Origin: Adiantum capillus-veneris
Lineage: Eukaryota > Streptophyta > Polypodiopsida > Polypodiales > Pteridaceae
Assembly (NCBI GenBank): GCA_014529385.2
Contig: CM043955.1
Coordinates: 143,415,640 to 143,479,639, forward strand
Direction: 5' to 3'
DNA: 64,000 bases
Below the pieces are notes generated by a model. That model did not search any database. It saw only the letters and a list, made by a program, of their open reading frames with translations, and was not told where the DNA came from. Shown piece after piece: positions 23,180 to 33,602 of the stretch (positions are counted from its first letter, which is position 1; every line of letters begins with the position of its first letter). The position numbers were made by a program, and so were the translations under genes.

Positions 23180-23392
23180 TCATTTACAAGGGAGAAAACC
23201 ATATGGAGCCCCTTGTGTTTTACAAGCTCTCATGAGATAAGGCCAAAGACGAGTTTTATGAGGCAATCTAACCTCGAAGTGGGCCACATATACCTGTTTG
23301 TTGCCTTTACAGAGTTTGGTATTAATTGACACTATTTTTTTTGGGTCAGTGACAGTACTCATACGTGCAATCAATCTATAATTTGGATTCAC
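23180..23392 (-). CDS. Probable 3'-terminal exon of an unidentified gene
   Basis: On the minus strand the sequence TTTACTAATGCATTTTTATG then TTACAG precedes an open frame of 70 codons ending in TGA. That is a strong plant 3' splice site, with a TACTAAT-like branch point and a T-rich tract ending in AG. The peptide starts VNPNYRLIARMSTVTDPKK, contains KGNKQVYVAHFEVRLPHK and ends with APYGFLPCK. It has normal amino-acid composition and no low-complexity tract. I recognise no family. I could not find the upstream exon with confidence; it would lie to the right of 23400. It may be a gene fragment rather than a living gene. Confidence 0.35.
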   Translation of the reverse strand: MNPNYRLIARMSTVTDPKKIVSINTKLCKGNKQVYVAHFEVRLPHKTRLWPYLMRACKTQGAPYGFLPCK

Positions 23393-24772
23393 CTGTAACA
23401 TAAAAATGCATTAGTAAATAAGTCCTACACCCCTTTAGTCGGAGTCGAAGACCACATGTAAGGTAGTAAGTGTAAGTGTTAATCCCCAAAATCATAATAC
23501 ATATAGATGGGATATACCATATTTACTCATTTTTCAAAAATCCAAGAATGTGTGCCAAAAAAGGCCCATAACATTGATGCAATAAGCAACCTCTTACAAC
23601 CTCACGAGCATCCCATTTACAACCATGTTTACCATATTCCACAACCCATCTAAACTATATTCATAATCATATTCGGCCACAATCCATCATAACCTTGTTC
23701 ACAACCAACCATTCATTTATCCCATTTAAGCAATTTTGCCCAAGATCCATATACACACAGCATGGACCGTATCTAAACACGAATGGTAAGCTCAATAACC
23801 AGCCTAGAGGCACATCAACTGTAATATAACCTCCATGATAGTCTTAACAGAATATACAGGCCGCTTGTCTTACACCCCACAAGTAGGGCAACCCCACTAT
23901 ATAGGGTCAATCACCAACTATTTAGGAAGAATTTCATCATTACCCCCCCCTTTTTTAAGAAACAACTTTCAAGGTCACAATTATCCAGTATTTGAAAGAA
24001 GATACAACCTTTCAATGTTTCTTTACATGCCTATGAAAAACCGTAGATATGCATTGACAGATATTCCTAAACTCAAAAGGGAGTTATAAACCAAAGTCGC
24101 AGACACCAAAAGGGTGCTCATACACATGCATATGATAAGTCATTTAAAAGCAATTCCTAACTTGCAAGGTGAGTAAAAAAAGATCAGTGCCGTAAAAAAA
24201 AAAGATTCAACAGAATTTTCCCTTCATGTACCTCTACCAGCATATGCATGAGGAAAATTACCATACCAACAAGTGAATCACAACCCATCAAAACAGTTTG
24301 GACAGCAGTTCATTTTAATGCCAGAAGTCACTTGAGATTGAGTCCAAGCAGCCAGCTCCATAATAGCCTCCTTATCCTTGCTCTTTTTGCCATAGATCCA
24401 ACACTTAACACTACCCCTTTGCAGGTAAAACTCACAATTCTAATGCATAGATAACTACTGACAAGTACACACACACACCACCAATGCTAGGTGAGCATGT
24501 AAATCTCACCTTTTTATAGGGTTTGGAGCACGTGGCCACCTTCCTTCACAGTTGTATGTCCGGCTCGGCTTCAGGAGGGAGATGATGCAGCAATGTCGCC
24601 TTGTACACACACACACACACGCACACACATAGGGAGAGCGCTTAGAAACAATCTGGTAAAAATATTGTGGTGATGAATCCTCTAAGGAACAAGACTAAAG
24701 TTCATCCAACAAGACAGATGTATTAGAACACACTCTAGCATTGTGAAAGATAGGTACGATACAACCTCAATT

Positions 24773-24840
24773 GCTTGTTATCGCTATCAATCTAAAAAAA
24801 AAACCCGCTTGTTATCGCTATCAATCCCAAAAAAAAACCC
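24773..24840. repeat. 34-bp tandem repeat, two units
   Basis: Units at 24773-24806 and 24807-24840 read gcttgttatcgctatcaatc followed by an A-run and ccc, with two substitutions between them. Confidence 0.9.
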
Positions 24841-24956
24841 GCACACTAAATTGACATCACATTTTATTCAAAATATTGTACATCATTTTTGGCATTTTGG
24901 GCAAGATATGGTATGGTCCTAGCCAATGGTACTTTTTGAGTATCTACAAGGGAGTC

Positions 24957-25209
24957 CTGATCCTGTTTTTAACGCTTCAAGATCATTTTTCATTGATAGC
25001 TACCCTCTTGGCTAGGTCTATACAAACATGCATCCTAGCTGTGAGTTTGTGAATCCGTGGTATTAGCTTTTTCCTTAAACAAATACTTCTCATGAGATAT
25101 TGGTTATTTCTTCATCCTGTTTTTTACGCTTCAAGATCATTAAAAATATATTTTTTACATTATTTCCAGTTATTTCTTCATCCTGTTTTTTACGCTTCAA
25201 GATCATTTT
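24957..25209. repeat. Three copies of a 37-bp motif
   Basis: The motif around 'cctgttttttacgcttcaag' then 'atcat' occurs at about 24960, 25104-25140 and 25170-25206. The last two are 66 bp apart and identical over the core; the first is slightly diverged. Confidence 0.85.
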
Positions 25210-25694
25210 TACGCTTCACCACATGCTAATCCCAAAGCAAAGGTTAATGTCATTTTATATAAAACATCCGTCTTTTTATGATGTTATGCGTCATACTATC
25301 AAAATGAAAATGTTTCATAGAATTCATAAGTCATTCTTTATGCTTTTACAAAAAAAGTGATAATTTTGAGATATAAACAAGCAACAAAAAGAACCAACTT
25401 TAATTCATTCATATTGTATCAATAAGGAATTATTAGATCTCAGTATGCACAAAGGCCCACCTTAATTCTTATACCAATCATTTGGTTATACCAATCCATA
25501 AGTTTATCAGAAATCCAAAATATCTCAATAGGTATAAAAGCCTACTTGATGATTCAAAGTAGCAGGCATATGTGTGTGTGAAAACGTATGCAGCAAGAAC
25601 CAGTAGTTATTCCACACTGGGTACAACAGGGGATTCCACTGTTCTTGCCAAGTAGATGTGTAGTATGCGCTGAGAACAGATGAGATGGGAACAC

Positions 25695-25696
<2 letters not shown>

Positions 25697-25732
<36 letters not shown>
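25697..25732. repeat. (GT)n microsatellite at the left border of the direct repeat
   Basis: Eighteen GT units. Homology with the second copy of the 3.3-kb repeat begins directly after it (25733), and a short 'gtgtgtgt' stands at the equivalent border at about 32790-32798. Confidence 0.95.
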
Positions 25733-25734
<2 letters not shown>

Positions 25735-28700
25735 CAATTCTAAATAAATACATATACGCAAACGAACACTATCTGTTCACAAACCAACAATTCTAAGCAA
25801 ATGCAATGGATTTGTACAATAATTTATTTGCAGTTGAAGGTAAGAGATCCACCGCAAGTCATCTACCACATAGAACATAATGTTTGAAGGTAGTCCTTAA
25901 CTGCACCCATAGCCACAAGAAAACAGACTTTACGCAGGTGTTGCTGGGCATCCCAGTTTTTATCCATGTCGCAATGAAAAAACAAACAATCCTCTACAAG
26001 TAATTTGTTTTCTTTTTTAAAACCATAATAAGAATCCTTGGTTTTTAGCCAATCTAACAAGGAGAGTGAGAATCCCACCATAGCTACTATATATCAAGTT
26101 AGTTCCAGATTTATTCAATGCCTAAGCATAGTTTCAAGAGCTTTAAAAAGACTATCAAAACAATATAGGTTTTTATAGAGACGACCCCAAAACACATTCT
26201 TTAGCTAGGTTGGGGAGATTTTAACCCCATAGGCACAAGTTCAAGTTAGCTCGAGATATATAATCCTATCTAGACATTAGATCTTAAAAGGCTAAAACCC
26301 TCTTGAAGAGATAAAGTCCCATCCGGTTTATGTTTGAACAAAGTTCAAGCTTGAATTTTATTTCACTTACAAAGCCTTAAAGGGCCTCGATCTGTAGTAT
26401 ATTAGCAAAAGCTAAACCAATATACATCAGAGTGGCACAGTAATGAACATGACCAGTAGACCAACCAGAGGAGTCTGAAACAAATGTTTGGATTTTTACA
26501 AACTACACTAATACCAAAATTAAGAACCAATTAAATACTTTCAAATACCATCCTTATTAACAGCTGAATCTCTTCCTATGTCATAGTCGAGATATTCTTC
26601 CAAATAGCCAGTACCAAATACCTATTTTTAAACTTGCTAATCGAGAAATCACTCCCATCAGGCGGATTCCCAAAAATTATCCAGACAATGCAGATTTGTT
26701 CCTTGTATTATGAAAAAACATAAAACGGACAAATAAGCAATTGTTTTTATAGTGCACTCCAAAAATGCCATTCTCAAAAAAAATATCTGCACAGCAGGGC
26801 GGCAGGTCATAAAATCAGGCTAACAATAGCCCAACCAGTCCAAGCCAGAGAAATAATAAAACCAAAGATCAGCCGACACTTTATCCCAAAGTCAACCAGA
26901 CATTCTCTAGAGAGTAACCTGCATAAAAATCATTACCCCATGTTTTAAGTGTCAAATATGTTCTGATACAATCAGCAAGACCAGTCTGGAAGGTCTACTT
27001 CCCAGGAATAGGCAATCAGCCAAAACCGGGGAAAAAGGGGGTAGAGACCATCACAGGCTTAGTAAATAGACCATCTCACATACTAGCAAGTACTAAATAT
27101 ACCATCAGCCCTTTATAGGAGTCTACACACTTAGCTGGAGATAACATTTTTCTATTCTTCCACACAACATCATACAGGTATGCAATCATTCTCCTACGCA
27201 CTAATATAATGAAAGAAAGTAAGAGTAAGTTTAGAAATAGCCATGCTTAGGATATTATAAAGTTGTTGACCCAATCCATTGAAGGCAAGATGTATCCAGT
27301 ATCCATAAGTTACAAATTGTGAATGGTGATCAACCGAGAAAATAATGTATGCAGGCAAAAATTATTCAAGCTTAAAACAACCTAGCTAACATCACACTAT
27401 TCGGATATGAGATGCTTGAAAACCTCAACCAATTTTTCCATATCTACTTGTACCACAGTAACCAACCAGTGAAACCTCATTAATAATTTTGAGACCTGGC
27501 ATCCCTCATTGATAGAGCAATAGAAAAATTTCCTCAATTTCTTCAAATATACCAGCTAAAAACAAACTTCAAATGTCCAATTAGCCAGAGCTTAAACAAA
27601 CAAAGATTATTATTTACTCAATTAAAGCACCTTCATTTTAGCCAACAGTCTAGCTCACAATGTTTTAAGGCTACAAGAGAACCGAACAGATAGTTAAGTT
27701 GTAGACTTGGAGAGGATGATGAGTCCACCAAAACTTTCTCAATGTTTTTTGGCATGTTGAATTCACAACAGCATACAAGATTTGAACGCACAAGCTGTAG
27801 TCACAGAACACGATGCTAAGTGAGTAAAGTAATCACCTTATTGAGGGTTTTATAGATGATGATGCCTCTTCCTAGCAGAAGGGACCCAGATTAGGCTAGA
27901 TATTCATGTCATCAAGGTTGCCCTTAAAGACCCTATTTCCAGGGATTTCTCTCAACACACGATCCAGATGAGAAAAGCCAGTGTCGAGTCACATTCGCTG
28001 CAGCACTCGCCTACAAACCCACTATTTGTATGCAGAATACAGAAGAAGATTTGCAAAGGAATACTCAGATGCAATGCAATACAGGTGTAATGATTTTTTA
28101 GGGTAAATAATAGATAAAGACACGCTTTTGCCCAATGTAAAAAGAGGATACCAAAAAAACCTTTTATGAGCATCACCTATTATTATGGCAGTAGATAGTA
28201 TGGCCTTTCCCAAATGCTTTTGCAAGGTCAATACACGATACATACAATTCCTTAAGAGTTATTGCCCCTAATAGTGGATGGAAACAAACAAATAGTTACC
28301 CATAAAATCGATATATCAAACGAGACTATTATCGGTAAGCTATCCAATTGGGCAAATTACGAGAAGAGACATATGCCAATCACAAAGAGGTGAGTTAATG
28401 TAATACTGGACCCATTAAGAGATAGTTTGGGTAATTCGTACAAATACCCATTTGGTTCAGGTATCAATGTAGGTCTATAAAAGACTGTTGTTTTTTTTTA
28501 AACCAGAGTGCACAGTATCAGTCTTGAGTAACTTTCAAAGAGTTTACATCCAACAGCTTACTCTGTCGTAAGGTTTGTCATACACATTATATGTTATGAC
28601 TTATAAGCAAGATCAGTTTTTAGCCATAACCATTGCACATCTTCAGTAGTTGAGTGAGTCTACTAGGAGAACCACACTACTCTGTTATGAGCGTCTTTTA

Positions 28701-28995
28701 TTCCCCCAATTAGAAACATCGGTTACACAGACGAAGTGGTGGATATATCAGGACAGAGTGATGCGGGTGACCCTTTGGGGTCGAGAGAACTTTAGGAACA
28801 ATATCCGTCTGGAAATGGTAACTAAATCCATGGGCTTAGGGCCACAATATTATTATGTGGAACATTCAATGAAGCGAGGGTTTTCAGAACGGTTATATTT
28901 GCAAGCGCGGTTTCTTCCACACCATCAGATTTTTTTGTATCGCAGTTATGGACAACCCCTTAGAGGATACTTTAACAGGACACCACGCACCAAAA
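25733..28995. repeat. 3.3-kb direct repeat, left copy
   Basis: This copy matches 32799-33602 continued at 59174-61767 along its length in the same order and orientation, with scattered substitutions and indels. One indel is about 95 bp that are present only in the right copy near 32905-32990. Homology starts at a GT run and ends near 28990, at the border of the retroelement coding region. The repeat holds mostly non-coding DNA and one ORF at its right end. It may be a segmental duplication or the terminal repeats of the retroelement that lies between the copies. Confidence 0.85.
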
Positions 28996-29159
28996 AGAAT
29001 GGTGTACTAATCAAATTTTGTAGGTCAAACTTAAGGCCGGACCAATTGTGCTTTTATAATGTTGCAGATACAAGCAACAAGGTCTTTTTTAGAAAACCCA
29101 TTATTAATGAACTTGGTAATAAGAGTAGTGATTTCTTCATATGCTACAAAATTGTCTGA
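28650..29159 (+). CDS. Unidentified ORF at the right end of the left repeat copy
   Basis: This 169-codon plus-strand frame has normal composition (motifs TKWWIYQDRVMRVTLWG, GPQYYYVEHSMKRGF, YGQPLRGYFNRT). Just upstream, CACATCTTCAG resembles a 3' splice site. The first ~112 codons have a homologue in the right repeat copy (about 61425-61765), where four codons have become stops. There the frame continues past the homology border into a Cys-rich tail (CYYCDSCLCDH), whereas in this copy the last ~57 codons read antisense through retroelement DNA. So only the first part is a candidate gene segment. No family is recognised; a chance frame is possible. Confidence 0.3.
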   Translation: MSESTRRTTLLCYERLLFPQLETSVTQTKWWIYQDRVMRVTLWGRENFRNNIRLEMVTKSMGLGPQYYYVEHSMKRGFSERLYLQARFLPHHQIFLYRSYGQPLRGYFNRTPRTKKNGVLIKFCRSNLRPDQLCFYNVADTSNKVFFRKPIINELGNKSSDFFICYKIV

Positions 29160-30189
29160 CGAGGCATACATTATAAGAAAAAGCATTCCTAGACAGGTGT
29201 GTAATGAATTTTTAAATGGTCTATTGCTTTTCCTTTTTGTAAATTCAGAGGGTGCGAGCTTGAGATTATCTCTTTTTCAGAAGAAACAAGTATAAAAATT
29301 ACCCAAGAATGGGGGAGTCATAGTAATCTCAATATTCCGGAAGTGAGTCCTAGAAATGACCAATTTATCATGCCACGTTACTCTATCAGAGAACATAGGT
29401 TCAATATTAAGACAAGGTGGATATATATCTTTAAGTGTATCCTCAAACATGGGATTGTTAAGGCTACACAGGTCATCCATAAACCTAAACAAATGAACAA
29501 AGTGTGTGAGTATCAAAACACTAGTAGGGTTACTTAACATTTTTAAGAGCCATTGGTATTTGAAGTGACAAAAATAGACACATAATCGAAGAGCAAGAAA
29601 ATCCCATTGGGATCCCTAAAATTTTTTTGTGGCAAGTAGCCCCTACTTGGATACAATAATTATTAAGGAGCCAAAAGATATATCTATATAAATCATCTTC
29701 TTTAAAGATGAAAGGTGTAGACTTATTAGATTTTTTTACCCAACCTTTATTCATTTTGGTTGAGATACATGTATATCCTAGTTTCACTCTACAAGAAAAA
29801 TCTAACTTTATAAGAATAGATAAAGTATTAAAAAGACCATAAGGTCCTTTTAGAGGAATATTGTCATAACATTGTGTTATGTCTGCAGTAAAGATAGAGA
29901 AAATGTTTTTTGGGAGGTTAATAGAAACCTCAGCCACATTAATGATCCAAAATGGGCAACAATCTAAATTTCCAAATCGTCTGAGATCATTACGTTTGAT
30001 GGTGCAAATTTCTTCGATTTCTAGCAGAATAAAATTTAAGTAGTAGGTGATGTCATTTGTAATACAGGAAAACTGGCTATTGGATGCGTCAAAAATCCAT
30101 CTAGATTTATGCTTATGGTTTTTATAAGTTGGGAAGAGTACAAGATTTTTCAGACATTTTAGGACAATAACCAAGTCCTGATAAATCAT
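28996..30189 (-). pseudogene. Penelope-like reverse transcriptase, core and thumb (broken)
   Basis: On the minus strand, 30189-29530 reads FTADITQCYDNIPLKGP, with an Asp at the first catalytic position, and later KKILGIPMGFSCSSIMCLFL, the GIPMG motif of Penelope-like and related RTs. After a frame change near 29535 the next frame gives LFRFMDDLCSLNNPMFEDTL with the catalytic Asp-Asp pair, then IYPPCLNIE. Further down, FVAYEEITTLITKFINNGF resembles the RT thumb of this group. No GIY-YIG endonuclease is visible downstream. The RT assignment is firm. The Penelope-like placement rests on the motif order and on the upstream SKGLNHIP motif. Stops and frame changes make it inactive. Confidence 0.8.
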
Positions 30190-30960
30190 TATTTAGAAAT
30201 GTAGCAGTACTAAGTGGAGAGGTATCAAGTTTAAAAGAATCCATACCATTGAGTCTGGAATAGGCAGACTCAAAAGCTAATCTTTTACATATAAAGGAAG
30301 CAGTATTCGAGGCTTTATCAAGGCCAATATTGAACCATCTCTCCTTAATGTCAGAGATGGAAGTCTTAATTTTAGGAGTAAGCTAGGTAGTATCAGTACT
30401 TAGCCATACGTGCGGCATAAGACTGATCTTGTTCCAGAAAATTTCTTTGAGTGTTGAGGCAAGTAGAATGTGAACATCCACTTCCAGTTGGAGTTTTAAG
30501 GCCAAGTCGGCCAGACATTCAAGTAGAGCCAATAAGGCAAGCGAGGATTTAGTGGAAAAGGAGGAATATGATTCAAGCCTTTACTCAAGAGGCTCCTCAC
30601 AGGAGAATCAGATATGATTTCTAAGTTAGAAGTACAAACATGTAAGCCAAAGTTAGTAAAAGTCTTACAAAACTTCGGAAATAGGTGACAAGAGCAGACA
30701 AAAACCTCTTCATTGTGGAGAAAATCATTCGAATAAAAAAGATTTGTGTTATGTGGCAAGTATTTCGATCCAAACAATACATCGTTTAGCAACAGATTTG
30801 ATCCAAAAACATGTCTAAAACATTCTGTAAAAATAGATTGGGGACTAAAGAAATCCAAAATCTTGCTAGTAAACAAGCAGGGTGAAAATATTTATTTTCT
30901 TCCTTCAAAGGTAGGTAAAGTCTGCCCACAGGCGTTCCTTCATACCTGCACATTACATAT
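30190..30960 (-). pseudogene. N-terminal part of the Penelope-like RT (broken)
   Basis: On the minus strand 30876-30496 contains SPVRSLLSKGLNHIPPFPL, which matches the 'SKGLxFxP' block that precedes the RT fingers in Penelope-like elements. After a frame change the next frame carries RWFNIGLDKASNTASFICKR, equivalent to the DKA block, followed by SAYSRLNGMDSF. Stop codons near 30395 and elsewhere and at least two frame changes break it. It is continuous in order and orientation with the RT core to its left. Confidence 0.7.
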
Positions 30961-32640
30961 CCAAAAGATTTTGGATTGGTAGGTTTTTGCCACGGCCTCT
31001 AATATAACTTCTAGCTCTCCCTCTCCCAAAAACAGAATCACTCGAGGAGCGAGTCAAGAAAGAGGTGTAAGAAGCAGACGCAGAGACAAGAGTGTTGGGG
31101 CCTTTGGAAACTTGAGTTTCATCATCATCAATATTAGGCTTGATTTTCCCAACCATACTTTTGATTCCTTTATACCCTCCATAAGTGGTTAGCAGTGTGC
31201 CACAACCATCAGAACCAAGCTCTTGGATGGTGTCACACATAATCGAGCTGTACTAAATAAAGGCGATTTGAGCTAAGACCAGATCCTTAGCTTGTCCACC
31301 AAGCCATGAACAAAAGACAAAAAGATGAAACTCTTCTGCTTTTTCAAGAAAGATACTTGGCAGATTGTTGAGGGCGTACCAAATAGCATGGTCAAACCAA
31401 ATGATGCTCGACTCACAAGCCACTTTAGGATCTAAAAATTTTCATGCACACTTAAGGTAAGGTCTAAACACATTCCATATTGTTTCAATGTACTAATCAG
31501 TATTATTTTTACTAAAGGTCATCACACCTTTGGTTCTTGCATATAAACCTGTATTCAAACCGCATTTCTTATCATCAAGGAAATTCATATTGAATGGAGC
31601 TTTAATCAGATCTCCTTTATCCAGAAGCTGAATCCCTTTCAGAACTTTAAGTTTTCATTCTTCAATAGTGGCAGGTGCCAAGTTGGCAAGGAAGACCCAA
31701 GTTTCCATAGAAATGGCTGCAAGAAACCCTTTTTTTGGGAACAACCAAAGCCTGTGCTCCACACCTAAGGATTCTACTTCAATCTGTCTCGTGATGGTAA
31801 AAAAGGAAAGACCGTAGAGACTTTTGGCAGCATATCCAAAAGGGAAGCTTCACTGAGTGAACAAAGATCCTTCCAATGCAGCAGCATCTCTACAAAAGAG
31901 GCTATTAGGTGGAGGGACTATAGGAGTAGAGGGAGCATTAACAAAGATGGGACAAAGCCCACAAAACTTTCTGAGGAGATTGGATAGTTCAGAGCCTTTA
32001 GAAGAGAAGAAAGCTAAGTCTTGAATATGGGCTTTGGAAAGACCAGCCAAATTAGAAGTAAACTCCAGTAGTAGGTTGATACGATCAGTTTTATTCTTAA
32101 CGAGGAGAGCGAGAACCTTCAACCATTGGTCAAAAGAAATAAGTTGGACAAGAGTCAGACTAGAATCCTTTGAGGCATCAAAAATTAGAGCTGAAGTGTT
32201 GCTATCTTGTATACATTAGCACAAGTAGAGAAGCAAAGGAAAGGGGTTCCATAGGAAGAGTGAGCCCTTGGGAAAGGGAAACAATCTACAAAGATTTCAA
32301 TAACAGTAGTTAGATTACCACATTTTGGAAGAGCTGAGTAGACCCAAAGATCTTATATAGAGTGTAACTTCTTTTTGAATTTTACAGCCCTATGCAAATA
32401 AAGCCTAATCCTAAGAGAGATATTAGGAAATATGCTTTCTATTTCTCTAGCAAGTCATAATTTCTCCAAAATCAGAGCTCTTTTTTCTGGGTCAGAGCAG
32501 ACCTTTATTCTTGCAGTGAGCTTTCCACTAACTTGGTAGATAGAAGTAATAAACTAGTGAAATGACAAGCAAAAAAGGACTTTTTAAAAAGTGATCAGAA
32601 CGAGAATCTTTAGTATAGAATGGAATGGTCGTGCTAGCAA
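30953..32640 (-). pseudogene. ORF1 of the Penelope-like retroelement (broken), RG-rich end
   Basis: Open minus-strand blocks can be followed from about 32600 to 30953 with stops and frame changes between them: VSGKLTARIKVCSDPEKRALILEKL, then FDQWLKVLALLVKNKTDRINLLLEF (32122-31850 block), then METWVFLANLAPATIEE and, at the end (31240-30953), an RG-rich tail FGRGRARSYIRGRGK. A basic RG-rich end is common in nucleic-acid-binding gag or ORF1 proteins. I recognise no named domain. It directly precedes the RT in the same orientation, so it is most likely the first ORF of the same element. Confidence 0.5.
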
Positions 32641-32798
32641 CCTTTCATCAATCAGGTCAAAGGGGACCATTGAGACTATGTGATAGCACCCTGCCTATTA
32701 GAATATAATAAATTATATTGTAATAGGCATTTAGAACTAGAACTATGGTCTGAGAGAGAAAAAGACAAGTCAATCTCTCTTTTGTATTTATTGTGTGT
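32641..32798. other. Leader between repeat border and ORF1
   Basis: This short stretch between the right repeat copy and the first ORF1 block has a TA-rich hairpin (CCTATTAGAATATAATAAATT with TTATATTGTAATAGG, about 32695-32727). Confidence 0.4.
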
Positions 32799-33602
32799 GT
32801 AGCAGTTCTAAATAAATACATACACGTAAACGAACACTACCTATTCACAGACCAACAATTCTAGGCAAATACAATGGATTTGTACAATAATTTATTTGTA
32901 GTTGAAAATAAATTTTGTACAAGGTAATGAAGATAACAAAATATAACATGGGAGAGAGTAATCCCAAAGTTTGGGGTGATGTTGCTTCAAGGTAAGAGAT
33001 CCGCCACAAGTCATCTACCACATAGAACAGAATGTTTTTATCAAATAAGGTAGCCCTCACATGCACCCATAGCCACAAGAAAACAATTCATTAGCATGTG
33101 ACTGTACGCAGGTGATGCTGGGCATCACACTTGTTATCCATGTCGCGATGAAAAAACAAACAATTCTCTACAAGTAATTTGGTTTTTTTTCAAACCATAA
33201 TAAGAATCTTTGGTTTTTAGCCAATTTAACCAGGAGAGTGAGAATCCACCCATAGCTACTATATATCAAGTTAGTTCTACATTTATTCGATGCCTAACTA
33301 TAGCTTCAAGAGCTTTAAAAAGATTATCAAAACAATATGGTTTTTATAGAAACGACCCAAAACACATTCTTTAACCAGGTTGGGGAGATTTTAACCCCAT
33401 AGGCGCAAGTCCAACTTAGCTCCAGACATATAATCCTATACTAGACATTAGATCTTAAAAGGCTAAACTCTTGAAGAGATAAAGTCCCATCCGGTTTATG
33501 TTTGAACAAAGTTCTAGCTTGAACTTTATTTCACTAATTACAAGGCCTAAAAGGGCCTCTATAGTATATTAGCGAAAGCTAAACCAATATACATCACAGC
33601 GG
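32799..33602. repeat. 3.3-kb direct repeat, right copy, part 1
   Basis: Matches 25733-26440 in order, with about 95 bp extra. It is cut at 33602 by the LTR of the large minus-strand element and resumes at 59174. The uninterrupted left copy shows what the empty site looked like. Confidence 0.9.

Larger units (their letters stand above)
23393..25696. other. Unidentified stretch with short tandem repeats
   Basis: If 23180-23392 is an exon, the first part is its upstream intron. Beyond that I see only small repeats: a (CA)n at 24604-24629, a 34-bp unit repeated twice at 24773-24840, and a ~37-bp unit seen three times between 24957 and 25209. No recognised coding region. Confidence 0.45.

Noticed and set aside
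24773-25209. CRISPR-like regular spacing of short repeats
   Set aside because: Only two or three copies, unequal spacing and a plant genomic context; ordinary tandem duplication.
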